Of a DNA stretch of 64,000 nucleotides, positions 18,186 to 27,296 are shown piece after piece (the first letter of the stretch is position 1; every line of letters begins with the position of its first letter). Position numbers and translations under genes: made by a program. Origin of the DNA: Gaetbulibacter sp. S0825 (GTDB lineage Bacteria > Bacteroidota > Bacteroidia > Flavobacteriales > Flavobacteriaceae). The stretch covers positions 992,001-1,056,000 of the forward strand of contig NZ_JAATJT010000001.1 in assembly GCF_011777505.1 (NCBI RefSeq), in the 5' to 3' direction. A model generated the notes under the pieces. It was given only the letters and a program-made list of their open reading frames with translations. It did not search any database and was not told the origin of the DNA.

Positions 18186-19073
18186 TTAAGCTTCTAAAGT
18201 CGCAGATGCTGTTTCGGCGTCACGATGTATTTTCTTTACTAACCCTTGCAATACTTTTCCTGGACCTACTTCAGTAAAATGTGTAGCTCCATCAGCAATC
18301 ATTTGTTGTACAGATTGCGTCCATCTCACAGGTGCTGTTAATTGTGAAATTAAATTCGCCTTTATCTCATTTTCATCTGTTACTGCACTAGCAGTTACAT
18401 TTTGATAAATAGGACAATTAGGTTTGCTAAAGGTTGTGTTTTCAATGGCTGCTGCCAATTCTTCACGAGCGGGCTCCATCATTGGAGAGTGAAATGCACC
18501 ACCAACTGGTAATACCAAAGCACGTCTTGCGCCTTCTTCTTTTAAAGCCTCACAAGCTCTATTAACAGCATCAATCTCACCTGAAATTACTAACTGCCCT
18601 GGACAATTATAGTTAGCAGCCACCACAACACCATCGGTTGTAGCGCATATTTTTTCAACGACATCATCTTCCAAACCTAAAACGGCAGCCATAGTACTTG
18701 GTTGAATTTCGCAGGCTTTTTGCATAGCTAAAGCGCGTTGAGAAACTAGTTTTAAACCATCTTCAAAAGTTAAAGCACCAGCCGCTACCAATGCAGAAAA
18801 TTCGCCTAACGAATGTCCTGCAACCATATCTGGTTTAAAATTATCTCCTAAGGTTTTTGCTAAAATTACAGAGTGTAAAAAAATGGCTGGTTGCGTGACT
18901 TTGGTTTCTTTTAAATCTTCAGCCGATCCTTCAAACATGATGTCTGTAATTGGAAATCCTAAAATAGTATTGGCTTTTTCAAATAACTCTTGCGCTAATG
19001 GAGAGTTTTCGTATAAGTCTAAACCCATTCCTGAAAATTGGGCTCCTTGACCTGGAAAAATATATGCGTTCAT
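18186..19073 (-). CDS. fabD: Malonyl-CoA:ACP transacylase
   Basis: 295 residues from ATG at 19073 (a TTG seven codons upstream is less likely). Signatures: YIFPGQGAQFSGMG at the N-terminus, nucleophile Ser88 in VAGHSLGEFSAL, and the substrate region GGAFHSPMMEPA. It loads malonyl groups on acyl carrier protein for fatty-acid synthesis. It precedes lspA in a probable two-gene unit. Confidence 0.96.
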   Translation of the reverse strand: MNAYIFPGQGAQFSGMGLDLYENSPLAQELFEKANTILGFPITDIMFEGSAEDLKETKVTQPAIFLHSVILAKTLGDNFKPDMVAGHSLGEFSALVAAGALTFEDGLKLVSQRALAMQKACEIQPSTMAAVLGLEDDVVEKICATTDGVVVAANYNCPGQLVISGEIDAVNRACEALKEEGARRALVLPVGGAFHSPMMEPAREELAAAIENTTFSKPNCPIYQNVTASAVTDENEIKANLISQLTAPVRWTQSVQQMIADGATHFTEVGPGKVLQGLVKKIHRDAETASATLEA

Positions 19074-19111
19074 GTGTTTTATTTTGAGTTGCAAAAATAA
19101 GAATTATAATA

Positions 19112-19501
19112 TTATTTATTTTCAGATTTTTTAAAACTAGAAGCAAGGTAAAGAAAGATTATAGCATTAAAGGCAATTGTTAATGCATCATCAACACTCG
19201 TTCCAAAAGTGATTCTTGTAATAAGTGCACCAACCATTACAACAAATAATATAATGCCTCCAAGATGTCTAGTTTTTGGGATGATTAAAAGTAATGCACC
19301 TAGTGTTTCGAAAACACCGATTAATGTTCTAAACCAATCGGGATAACCCCATTTTATAAAAGCGTTAGTCCAAAACCCTTCAGGATCTAGTTTTTGAAGG
19401 CCATGATACCCTAATCTATAAGCAAACCATAATGAGATTAGCCATAATAATATAGGTTGGATTTTTGTAATAAAATCTCGAAATGCATTTAAATATTTCA
19501 T
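19112..19501 (-). CDS. DoxX-like integral membrane protein
   Basis: 129 residues with four predicted transmembrane helices. The pattern WFAYRLGYHGLQKL, GVFETLGALLLIIPKTRHLGGIILFVVMVGA fits the DoxX/DoxD-like family. Relatives act in redox or quinone-related processes or have unknown roles; none can be assigned here. It lies between the FAD oxidoreductase and fabD on the same strand. Confidence 0.8.
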   Translation of the reverse strand: MKYLNAFRDFITKIQPILLWLISLWFAYRLGYHGLQKLDPEGFWTNAFIKWGYPDWFRTLIGVFETLGALLLIIPKTRHLGGIILFVVMVGALITRITFGTSVDDALTIAFNAIIFLYLASSFKKSENK

Positions 19502-19567
19502 GATATTTGGATTGGTTTGCAGAACATCAAATTATAAAATATTAATTCTAAAAATGTGAATAAAAAC

Positions 19568-21121
19568 TTAAATATTAGTTGCTGCTTCCGCACAACGTTC
19601 ACCATCCATTGCTGCCGATACTATTCCTCCAGCATAGCCACCACCTTCACCACATGGAAATAAGTTATGTATGTCTGGATGATGTAATTTTTCATTTCTT
19701 GGAATACTTACTGGAGAAGATGTTCTGGATTCTACACCAACAACATTGGCTTCGGCTGTGTAATAACCTTTCATTTTCTGTCCAAATACAGCAAAGCCTT
19801 TTCTTAAGTTACTTCCAATTAATTTTGGTAATAACGAATGTAATGGTGCCGATTTTAATCCTGGTTGATACGAAGTTGAATTTAAATCTCGAGATAAATT
19901 TCCTTCAACAAAATCGGTGAGTCTTTGTGCTGGAGCTGTCTGTGTCCTTCCACCTGAAGTAAAGGCTAATCGTTCTAAATTCTTTTGGTACTCGAGACCT
20001 TTTAAAGCGCCAAATTGTTCATATTTTGGAAGGTCTTTATCAATATTTATTTCTACAACAATGCCTGAGTTGGCAAATTCGTTGTTTCGTTTTGAAGGCG
20101 ACATACCGTTAACAACCACTTCACCATTGGCCGTAGCAGCTGGCACAATAAAACCACCAGGACACATGCAAAACGAATATACGCCTCTATCATTTACTTG
20201 TTGCACTAAACTGTAAGCAGCAGCAGGAAGTAATTCATCTCTTTTACCTAAGCAATGATATTGTATAGAATCTATAATATGTTGCGGATGCTCCACACGA
20301 ACTCCCATAGCAAACGATTTTGCCTCTAGTGCAATGCTTTTTTTATCTAATAAATAAAAAATATCTCTTGCTGAATGTCCCGTTGCTAGAATCACTTTTT
20401 CGGTCGTAAATTCTTTACCGTTTTGTAATTGAATGGCCTGTATGGTATTATCTTTAATAATAAAATCAGTAACACGGCTTTCAAAATGAATTTCACCACC
20501 ATATTTTAAAATAGTTTCTCTAATATTTTGGACCACTTTTGGCAATTTGTTTGTGCCAATATGTGGGTGTGCATCAATTAAAATTTGCTCTGTGGCTCCA
20601 TGAAATACTAAATTTTCAAAAATGCGTCTTACATCACCACGTTTTAAACTTCGGGTATATAATTTGCCATCACTATAAGTTCCTGCACCACCTTCTCCAA
20701 AACAGTAATTGGAATCTTCATTCACAAAATGGTCTTGATTAATAGCTTTTAAATCACGACGCCTGTCCTGTACATTCTTTCCTCGTTCTAAAACTATTGG
20801 TTTATACCCTAACTCAATGCAGCGTAAAGCAGCATACATGCCTGCTGGACCAAAGCCAATAATATGAATAGGTTTAGCTTTCGATACATCTTTGTAATCA
20901 AATTGATATTCGGAAGTTTCTGGTAATGGTTCTTTTATAAAAACAGTAACTTTATAATTGAACATGATTTTAGGCTTTCTGGCATCAATGGATTTTCTAA
21001 GAATTTTAATGCCAGAAATATCACGACGTGGTATATCTAGAAATTCGGCAGATTTCTTTAGCAGAATATCTTTAATTCTTTCTTCTTTTAAAGAAATGCG
21101 AAGCTGAATGTCTTTTACCAT
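19568..21121 (-). CDS. FAD-dependent dehydrogenase-like flavoprotein (COG2509 type)
   Basis: 517 residues. An N-terminal ~90-residue domain with the segment DIPRRDISGIKILRKSIDAR precedes a Rossmann FAD site IIGFGPAGMYAALRC. Further family motifs are YCFGEGGAGTYSDGKLYTR, VILATGHSARDIFYLL, CPGGFIVPAAT and a C-terminal FPCGEGGGYAGGIVSAAMDG. These match the widely conserved FAD-dependent protein family of unknown substrate. The length agrees with the family. The start ATG at 21121 is unambiguous. Confidence 0.88.
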   Translation of the reverse strand: MVKDIQLRISLKEERIKDILLKKSAEFLDIPRRDISGIKILRKSIDARKPKIMFNYKVTVFIKEPLPETSEYQFDYKDVSKAKPIHIIGFGPAGMYAALRCIELGYKPIVLERGKNVQDRRRDLKAINQDHFVNEDSNYCFGEGGAGTYSDGKLYTRSLKRGDVRRIFENLVFHGATEQILIDAHPHIGTNKLPKVVQNIRETILKYGGEIHFESRVTDFIIKDNTIQAIQLQNGKEFTTEKVILATGHSARDIFYLLDKKSIALEAKSFAMGVRVEHPQHIIDSIQYHCLGKRDELLPAAAYSLVQQVNDRGVYSFCMCPGGFIVPAATANGEVVVNGMSPSKRNNEFANSGIVVEINIDKDLPKYEQFGALKGLEYQKNLERLAFTSGGRTQTAPAQRLTDFVEGNLSRDLNSTSYQPGLKSAPLHSLLPKLIGSNLRKGFAVFGQKMKGYYTAEANVVGVESRTSSPVSIPRNEKLHHPDIHNLFPCGEGGGYAGGIVSAAMDGERCAEAATNI

Positions 21122-21172
21122 AGCACAAAATTAGGTATATTTAGTAAGTTTAAAAGATAATTAAGAATAAAG

Positions 21173-21562
21173 ATGGAGTTTACATTAACTACAACCATAA
21201 AAGCGACTGCAAAGCAAATTTATAAATCTTGGTTAAGTACTCAAGGACATACAAAAATGACAGGAGGTGTTGCCTTTGTGTCTGATAAAGTTGGCGACAA
21301 ATTCACAGCTTGGGAAGATTATATTACAGGCGAAAATTTAGTGTTAGAACCTTACTACAGAATTGTACAATCATGGCGAAGCAAAAATTTTGAAGACCAT
21401 GAACCAGATTCTCAAATAGAAATCACATTATCAGAAAACGAAGATGACACCACTCTAACTTTAAAGCATAGCACTGTGCCAGAATCTGGAGAGCATTATA
21501 AAAAAGGTTGGGAGGAGCATTATTTTATGCCAATGAAACGTTATTTTGAAGTTTTGAAGTAG
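21173..21562 (+). CDS. SRPBCC/AHSA1-like ligand-binding-fold protein
   Basis: 129 residues forming a START/Bet v 1-like fold: IKATAKQIYKSWLS at the N-terminus, GGVAFVSDKVGDKFTAWEDYITGENL, RIVQSWRS and the C-terminal helix YKKGWEEHYFMPMKRYFEVLK. Members of the Activator of Hsp90 ATPase homologue 1-like group bind hydrophobic ligands or have no known role. It diverges from the flavoprotein gene across 51 bp. Confidence 0.82.
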   Translation: MEFTLTTTIKATAKQIYKSWLSTQGHTKMTGGVAFVSDKVGDKFTAWEDYITGENLVLEPYYRIVQSWRSKNFEDHEPDSQIEITLSENEDDTTLTLKHSTVPESGEHYKKGWEEHYFMPMKRYFEVLK

Positions 21563-21569
21563 GATTTTC

Positions 21570-22435
21570 GAAAGTAGGCTAGAACTAGCGATTGATTATA
21601 TACCTTGTTAGTATGTTTATTAGATATTTTTTCTTTTTTAAGAAGAATAATTCGCAAAATTATCCATTAATGCTTTCCACCAAACCCAATCATCAACGTA
21701 ATACATTAATCCGTGTTGTACAATTATAAAAACCAGAAAAGGGACATAAGTTAGCTTTATTTCCTTTTTATTTCTCTCTTTCCAAATAATAAATAAGAGT
21801 ACTAGTTCAATAGCTAGGTAGGAGTAGGTTAGAGCTTGATTAAAGTTAGAGGCAATTCCAAATGTAAATAAGAACATCCTTGCAAGCGCAGGAAGTAGGG
21901 GGCCAAATATTGTTGCTACCATAAAACGAGAATGAAGCATTAGCTTCTTTCGGAAATATAATGCTAATACATACAATAAGGCAAAACTTAGTAAAGTACA
22001 AGCATCAATAAAAGCAAGTTGATAGACCAATTTCGGAGGGTAATTTGCTTGACCCTGTATCATTAATCTCATCATTATTACTCCACAAATCACTATCAGA
22101 GGAACTAACAATAATGAGATCCAGCCCAAATATCTATGAGTTTTTAGTTTACCTTTTTGAAATAAATAAGGTTGTACAATAAGTAAAATCATCCATAGAG
22201 TTGCACTAATTCCATGAACATGATATGGAAGAGAAAAATCACCTAATCTACTAAAATAGGTAGTACTAAATCCTAATAACACAATTACTAAGCCCAGCGT
22301 TAAATATAGGTGTGCATATTTGTAAAATGCTTTTCTAGGCATAGCCTTAGATTTAAATTACCGTCAATTCAATGTTTTAATAACAGACGTTAAACGAAGT
22401 TAGTTGTTTTTTGCTAGAAAGTCAAGCCTACTTTC
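21570..22435. repeat. Inverted-repeat-flanked single-gene unit
   Basis: GAAAGTAGGCT at 21570-21580 recurs inverted as AGCCTACTTTC at 22425-22435, and CTAGC at 21585-21589 recurs inverted at 22413-22417. The only gene inside is the seven-helix membrane protein gene. The right arm contains the stop codon of the DHFR-fusion gene. The arrangement resembles an inserted or inverted gene cassette; no recombinase is visible nearby. Confidence 0.45.
21638..22342 (-). CDS. Seven-transmembrane protein, DUF2306-like
   Basis: 234 residues, nearly all hydrophobic, with about seven transmembrane helices. A histidine pair (HVHGISATLW) and the KTHRYLGWISL motif after the second to third helices resemble DUF2306 or related predicted membrane proteins, where His residues may bind heme; this is tentative. 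It lies alone between inverted repeats and has unrelated neighbours, which hints at acquisition as a cassette. Confidence 0.6.
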   Translation of the reverse strand: MPRKAFYKYAHLYLTLGLVIVLLGFSTTYFSRLGDFSLPYHVHGISATLWMILLIVQPYLFQKGKLKTHRYLGWISLLLVPLIVICGVIMMRLMIQGQANYPPKLVYQLAFIDACTLLSFALLYVLALYFRKKLMLHSRFMVATIFGPLLPALARMFLFTFGIASNFNQALTYSYLAIELVLLFIIWKERNKKEIKLTYVPFLVFIIVQHGLMYYVDDWVWWKALMDNFANYSS

Positions 22436-23363
22436 TCGTGTAAGTTAAAAACGAAAAGGCATACTCATGATTCTCGTCTTTATCATGAAAGGTATTACTG
22501 GTTTCTTGCCATATGGAGGTGTCTATCTTTGGAAAAAAGGTATCTGCCTCAAAGGAGTGATGTACCCTAGTCAGTTCAATTATATCGGCCAAAGGCATGG
22601 CTTGTTTGTAAATTTCGCCACCTCCAATCACAAAAGGTTGTGTGTCGCTTTTAGACGCATCAATAGCATCTTCAAGAGAGTTAACTACAATAACACCATC
22701 TGGAACTTTGTAATTTGCTTGACGCGTAATGACTACGTGAATTCTATTTGGTAAAGGCTTTGGGAAGCTTTCAAACGTTTTACGTCCCATGATAATATGG
22801 TGATTATTAGTTAGACGTTTAAAACGTTGTAAGTCGTCACTTAAATGCCAAATAAGCTTATTGTCTTTGCCAATAGCATCGTTTTCTCCCGCAGCTACAA
22901 TAATTGTGAGTTTATTTGTTTTTTTTTTGGAGATAACTTCTGTGGTATTTTCAGGATTAACTTCGTTATAAGCTTGACTTTGTGCTATGAGTTTTCCCTC
23001 TTTTATAAAACCTTCTTTTAGTTTGGCAATGCGCTCCTGTTGTTTTGTAACTAACTTATCTAACTGTTGTTTTTCCCAATCTTTCCCCATAAATTTATTG
23101 GTAATAAACACGTTAAATAAATGGTATAGAAATAAGAATAACCATATAATTATAGCAAAAAGAAACCACTCTTTACCAAAGAATTTGAGGTCTTTGCCAA
23201 TCCCTAAAACAGTATTTGCTAGTATTAAAAACACAGAGCCAATTAAAAAAATAACAAAGTGAATGTATAAGCGTTTTTTTTGCTTAACACGTCGTTGTGC
23301 ATTTTGAATTAACTCTAATTGTTCACTATCTATTGATGGTGTCCTTTTCTTTTTTCCAAACAT
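22428..23363 (-). CDS. 2TM-domain / dihydrofolate reductase fusion
   Basis: 311 residues. Residues about 15-110 form a 2TM domain: a basic QNAQRRVKQKKRLYIHF helix, two transmembrane helices (LIGSVFLILANTVLG and FLFAIIIWLFLFLYHLFNVFI) and the WEKQQLDKL tail. From about residue 150 a complete DHFR follows, with IVAAGENDAIGKDNKLIWHLSDDLQRFK, IIMGRKTFESFP, VVITR and FVIGGGEIYKQAMPLAD. DHFR regenerates tetrahydrofolate from the dihydrofolate made by ThyA (thyA is at 26382). The fusion would tether the enzyme to the membrane. A translation restart inside cannot be excluded. Confidence 0.9.
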   Translation of the reverse strand: MFGKKKRTPSIDSEQLELIQNAQRRVKQKKRLYIHFVIFLIGSVFLILANTVLGIGKDLKFFGKEWFLFAIIIWLFLFLYHLFNVFITNKFMGKDWEKQQLDKLVTKQQERIAKLKEGFIKEGKLIAQSQAYNEVNPENTTEVISKKKTNKLTIIVAAGENDAIGKDNKLIWHLSDDLQRFKRLTNNHHIIMGRKTFESFPKPLPNRIHVVITRQANYKVPDGVIVVNSLEDAIDASKSDTQPFVIGGGEIYKQAMPLADIIELTRVHHSFEADTFFPKIDTSIWQETSNTFHDKDENHEYAFSFLTYTRK

Positions 23364-23420
23364 ATCAATATGCTTTATGTACTATGATTAAGAATTGTAA
23401 ATTTAATCAAATAGATTAAC

Positions 23421-23462
23421 AAAAAGAAGGGTTTTAACTTTCGCTAAAACCCTTCTTTTTTA
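23421..23462 (-). terminator. Terminator of the T9SS propeller gene
   Basis: A 13-bp stem (AAGAAGGGTTTTA / TAAAACCCTTCTT) is followed on the minus strand by an AT-rich tail. It sits 13 bp past the stop at 23476. Confidence 0.85.
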
Positions 23463-23475
23463 ATATTTACGTATT

Positions 23476-26262
23476 TTATTTTTTAATAAATCGTTTAACA
23501 CCATTTTTTCCATTAGAAGAAATTTGAATAAAATAAATCCCAGTATTTAAACTATTAACATCTACTTGACTGTTTTCTAATGTACCTCTCATAACATTTT
23601 GTCCCAAGATGTTATTAATTATAAATGAGGCATTATCACTTAATTCGTTAGGCATGCTTAAGTTTAATCTGTCACTAACAGGGTTAGGATACACTTTAAT
23701 GCTTTCACTAATTTCGTTGTCTTCTAAACTTAGTACATGATTAATAGTTGCTTCAAACATACCATTACCATGCGTTCCAATCAATAACTTATTATCTGCA
23801 GGTCTATAAGCCATAGATCTTACTACTGCATAGCCAATTAAATTTGGAGCTTCTCTAGTCCAATCAACACCTCCTGCGTTAAGAGGGTTTGTAGAACTAT
23901 AAAGACCTCTTCCAGTACCTACAAGATACAAAGCTTCTCCAGCTGTATTTACAGTAATTGCTGCAGATCTTATGGAGTGGGCTGATAAATTACGTTCGGC
24001 AACAGCCCACACTGGTGAAGCTACCGTAACATCTTGAGTAATGTAGATACTCGTAATCCCATAATTAGAATATGTTAACATTACAATTTTATTATCTGTT
24101 GGATGAATCGCTAATCCTGAAACAATTCCAGTGGCACCACTCGGTGTGATGTTCACTGAAGAAGCTACAGAAGCTGCATTTTGAGGGTCATCTAACCTAT
24201 GAACAGCACCATTCTCCCCACCTATTAATAAATAACTCGTTCCAGCATTATAGGCTCCCCAACTAGTTCCAAACCTTGAAATATTAGCTAAGCCACTTGG
24301 TGCTCCCATGTTTGTCCAATCTGTAGCGCCAGCGCCAACCACAGTTGTTACATTAGTTGCATCTGTAGTTCTATATAAAATACTGCCTCCACCATAATAC
24401 AAGTTTTTATTATTATCTGGATCTAAATGAAAATAAGTTACAAATTGACTAGTTGATCCAGCTGGCTCAATATTAGTCCATCCGCCAACATTTTTGAAAA
24501 TTCGATAAAATGATCCGAGTTGAGACCCAACAAATAAAGGAACATTTGCATTATCTCTCGAAATACCGACAGCAACACCATCACCACCCCATATTCTTGT
24601 TTGTTCAGTTAAACTGCCACCTGTTCCTCCTTCATTTGTTCCATTATCTTGAAGGCCACCTATTACATAATCTGAAGCTGATTGAGGATCTATAGCCACA
24701 TGATAGAATTGCTGAGTTTGATAGTTGTTGTTTAAACTAGTCCAAGCGACTGAGCCAGCAGTAACATCGGTTGTTTTATGTATACCTCCATCAGTACCAG
24801 AAAATAGAGTATTAAAATTAGGGCTATCTGTTGGGTCAAAAACCAGAGAATGAATATCTGGGTGATGTTCAGTTCCTCCTACACTGTATAGAGCGTAACT
24901 ACCAGCAGATGCATAACCTCCAATTCTACTAAAACTTCCTACAGCAGTAATATCTGCCATTTTATATGCGTTTGTTCCACCAATAACTACAAAATTTTCA
25001 TTATTAGGTTTTACGCTAACTACTAGATCATAACCTCCTTGCACAGCCATTGGGTCATTACCGTTGCTGCATCCAGGTTCATCTGGAAGTTTACTTGAAT
25101 AATCTGTCCAAGTTGTACTTGATTGATCCCACATAAATAAATCTGCTTCAGGAGCTGCTATACCAGCACAATCTGATGACACACCATTTACATAGAGTAC
25201 ATATAATTTATTTTCGTTTGATGGGGAAAGCCCTAAAACCGCTCTTCCTGTAAGTTTGGTATGTAATGGAATTCCTCCTGGATTAGATATTGCAGTTGGA
25301 TAAACTGTATTGTCTGATATTCGAGTCCAACCACCAGTACCAGTAGCTGAGGTCCAAACCCCTTCAATAGCTGCACCAGTTGTACCACCCATAGCAACAT
25401 AAACTCTACCTGTTGAAGTAATTACAACATCAGTATCATTACCAGAATTAAAGCCAGATGGCATTGTTACTTCAGCAACCCAAGATACTCCATTAAATCG
25501 TACAACGCGTCCTACAATAGCAGCAAAAAGTTCACCTGTTGTTGGGTGTACTGCTAATGTGTAAATTTGATCAAAAAGATTGTCAAATGATTCATAAGTT
25601 GAAAAAGTGCCAGCCATTTGCGTCCAAGTCAATCCACTATCGATAGATTTCCAAATTCCTTGGCCTAAATAATAAGTGGCTCCATTTGCAGCTGAACTAC
25701 CTAAGCCCCTTTCTCCAGTCGCATAGTACCAAATATTTTGAAAGCCAACTCTTGGATCTTGTGCAATAGCTGATACATTATGTATCTCATCATTTGCAGA
25801 AACTTTAGTCCAAGAACTGCCACCATTTGTAGTTCTAAAAACACCACCGCTTACACCTCCAGCAATTATTGTATTTCCTGTTCCATCACTTTTATCAAAA
25901 ACTATAGTTCTGGTTCTTCCTCCTAGATTTGTAGGTCCTCTATTAACAAAGCTTGCTACTGGAGCTCTGAGATTGTCATCACCGTCAATTCGGATTTTTG
26001 CTTTTTGAGCATTCTGAAATTCTATAATTGTTTCTTCACGAGGAATTTCTCCAGTCGCAGGATTTGCTAATTGCTTATATTCAAAACGCGCTCTTTCTTC
26101 AGCATATAAAGCTCTTTGCTCAGGCGTTTTTTTAGTTTTCTTCACAAGTTTAGCTTCACTTGCTTTATCGACTACTAAGTTGTTTTCTTCTTCTTGAGTT
26201 GTAAATTTAAAAGCAACAAAAGCTAAAATTAAAAATACTCCGATGGGTAATAGTTTCTTCAT
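23476..26262 (-). CDS. Large secreted BNR/sortilin-type beta-propeller protein with T9SS sorting domain
   Basis: 928 residues. After an N-terminal signal/anchor come many BNR-like repeats (GGVFRTTNGGSSWTKV, GIWKSIDSGLTWTQM, GGIHKTTDVTAGSVAWTSL), as in VPS10/sortilin-like or photosynthesis-stability-type propellers. The last ~75 residues are a type A type IX secretion sorting domain: IKVYPNPVSDRLNLS, NILGQNVMRG, LNTGIYFIQIS, ending KRFIKK. It should be exported through the T9SS to the surface or medium. The substrate or ligand is unknown. It separates the DHFR fusion from thyA. Confidence 0.9.
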   Translation of the reverse strand: MKKLLPIGVFLILAFVAFKFTTQEEENNLVVDKASEAKLVKKTKKTPEQRALYAEERARFEYKQLANPATGEIPREETIIEFQNAQKAKIRIDGDDNLRAPVASFVNRGPTNLGGRTRTIVFDKSDGTGNTIIAGGVSGGVFRTTNGGSSWTKVSANDEIHNVSAIAQDPRVGFQNIWYYATGERGLGSSAANGATYYLGQGIWKSIDSGLTWTQMAGTFSTYESFDNLFDQIYTLAVHPTTGELFAAIVGRVVRFNGVSWVAEVTMPSGFNSGNDTDVVITSTGRVYVAMGGTTGAAIEGVWTSATGTGGWTRISDNTVYPTAISNPGGIPLHTKLTGRAVLGLSPSNENKLYVLYVNGVSSDCAGIAAPEADLFMWDQSSTTWTDYSSKLPDEPGCSNGNDPMAVQGGYDLVVSVKPNNENFVVIGGTNAYKMADITAVGSFSRIGGYASAGSYALYSVGGTEHHPDIHSLVFDPTDSPNFNTLFSGTDGGIHKTTDVTAGSVAWTSLNNNYQTQQFYHVAIDPQSASDYVIGGLQDNGTNEGGTGGSLTEQTRIWGGDGVAVGISRDNANVPLFVGSQLGSFYRIFKNVGGWTNIEPAGSTSQFVTYFHLDPDNNKNLYYGGGSILYRTTDATNVTTVVGAGATDWTNMGAPSGLANISRFGTSWGAYNAGTSYLLIGGENGAVHRLDDPQNAASVASSVNITPSGATGIVSGLAIHPTDNKIVMLTYSNYGITSIYITQDVTVASPVWAVAERNLSAHSIRSAAITVNTAGEALYLVGTGRGLYSSTNPLNAGGVDWTREAPNLIGYAVVRSMAYRPADNKLLIGTHGNGMFEATINHVLSLEDNEISESIKVYPNPVSDRLNLSMPNELSDNASFIINNILGQNVMRGTLENSQVDVNSLNTGIYFIQISSNGKNGVKRFIKK

Positions 26263-26381
26263 AGTTAATGTTTTAGTGTTTCTTATTTCGAGAGTTGTAA
26301 ACTACTAAATTAAAGTTTTATTCGTCAAAGGCAAAACAATTTTCGATGAACTGTAATTGAGTCGTATTTTATTTAAATTAA

Positions 26382-27206
26382 TTACACAGCTACAACACCT
26401 TTTATGTGAGGATGCGGATTATAATCTACAAGCGTAAAATCATCAAAAGTGAAATCGAAAATATTTTTCACCTCAGGATTTAAGATCATTTTGGGCAATG
26501 GTCTTGTGTCTCTAGATAGCTGCAATTCTAATTGTTCATAATGGTTGCTATAAATATGAGCGTCTCCAAATGTGTGTATAAATTCACCAGCTTCGTAACC
26601 ACAAACTTGAGCCATCATCATCGTAAATAAGGCATAAGACGCAATATTGAAAGGCACGCCAAGAAAAATATCGGCACTACGTTGGTATAATTGGCAAGAT
26701 AGTTTGCCATCTGCTACATAAAATTGAAAAAAAGCATGACAAGGAGGTAGTGCTGCTTTACCATTGGCTACATTTTCACTAAATGATACTGAAGTGTCTG
26801 GTAAAACCGAGGGATTCCATGCAGATACTAGCATACGTCTACTATCTGGATTGTTTTTTAAGGTGTCAACTACTTCTTGTATTTGATCAATCTCATCACT
26901 ATTCCAGTTACGCCATTGGCGTCCATAAACAGGTCCTAAATCGCCATTTTCATCAGCCCACTCATTCCAAATTCTAACACCATTTTCGGTTAGGTAATCT
27001 ATGTTAGTATCACCTTTTAAAAACCACAACAACTCATATACTATAGATTTTAAATGTAATTTTTTAGTAGTGACCATTGGAAATCCTTCACTTAAATCGA
27101 AACGCATTTGATGTCCAAACACGCTTTTAGTGCCAGTTCCTGTGCGGTCTGCCTTTTCATTTCCATTTTCTAAAACGTGTTTTACGAGGTCTAAATATTG
27201 CTTCAT
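26382..27206 (-). CDS. thyA: Thymidylate synthase
   Basis: 274 residues. Signatures: [17 protein letters not shown], the [12 protein letters not shown] block, catalytic Cys156 in [30 protein letters not shown] and the C-terminal [10 protein letters not shown]. It makes dTMP from dUMP using methylene-tetrahydrofolate and yields dihydrofolate, recycled by the nearby DHFR fusion. nupC lies upstream on the same strand but is separated by a terminator. Confidence 0.97.
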   Translation of the reverse strand: MKQYLDLVKHVLENGNEKADRTGTGTKSVFGHQMRFDLSEGFPMVTTKKLHLKSIVYELLWFLKGDTNIDYLTENGVRIWNEWADENGDLGPVYGRQWRNWNSDEIDQIQEVVDTLKNNPDSRRMLVSAWNPSVLPDTSVSFSENVANGKAALPPCHAFFQFYVADGKLSCQLYQRSADIFLGVPFNIASYALFTMMMAQVCGYEAGEFIHTFGDAHIYSNHYEQLELQLSRDTRPLPKMILNPEVKNIFDFTFDDFTLVDYNPHPHIKGVVAV

Positions 27207-27230
27207 TATCTCTTTAATTTCGTGGAAATA

Positions 27231-27267
27231 AAAGTAAAAAAAAGCTCTAAACCTAAAAGGCTAGAGC
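27231..27267 (-). terminator. Terminator after nupC
   Basis: The hairpin GCTCTA / TAGAGC is followed on the minus strand by a long T run. It lies 30 bp past the stop of the nucleoside transporter gene. Confidence 0.7.
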
Positions 27268-27296
27268 ATATATTTATTTAAAAAGTTATTAACGAT

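Noticed and set aside
27231-27267. Relation of the nupC terminator to the one at 8911-8944 (both with GCTCTA stems)
   Set aside because: The shared hexamer is short and the rest of the hairpins differ, so it is not evidence for a repeat family.
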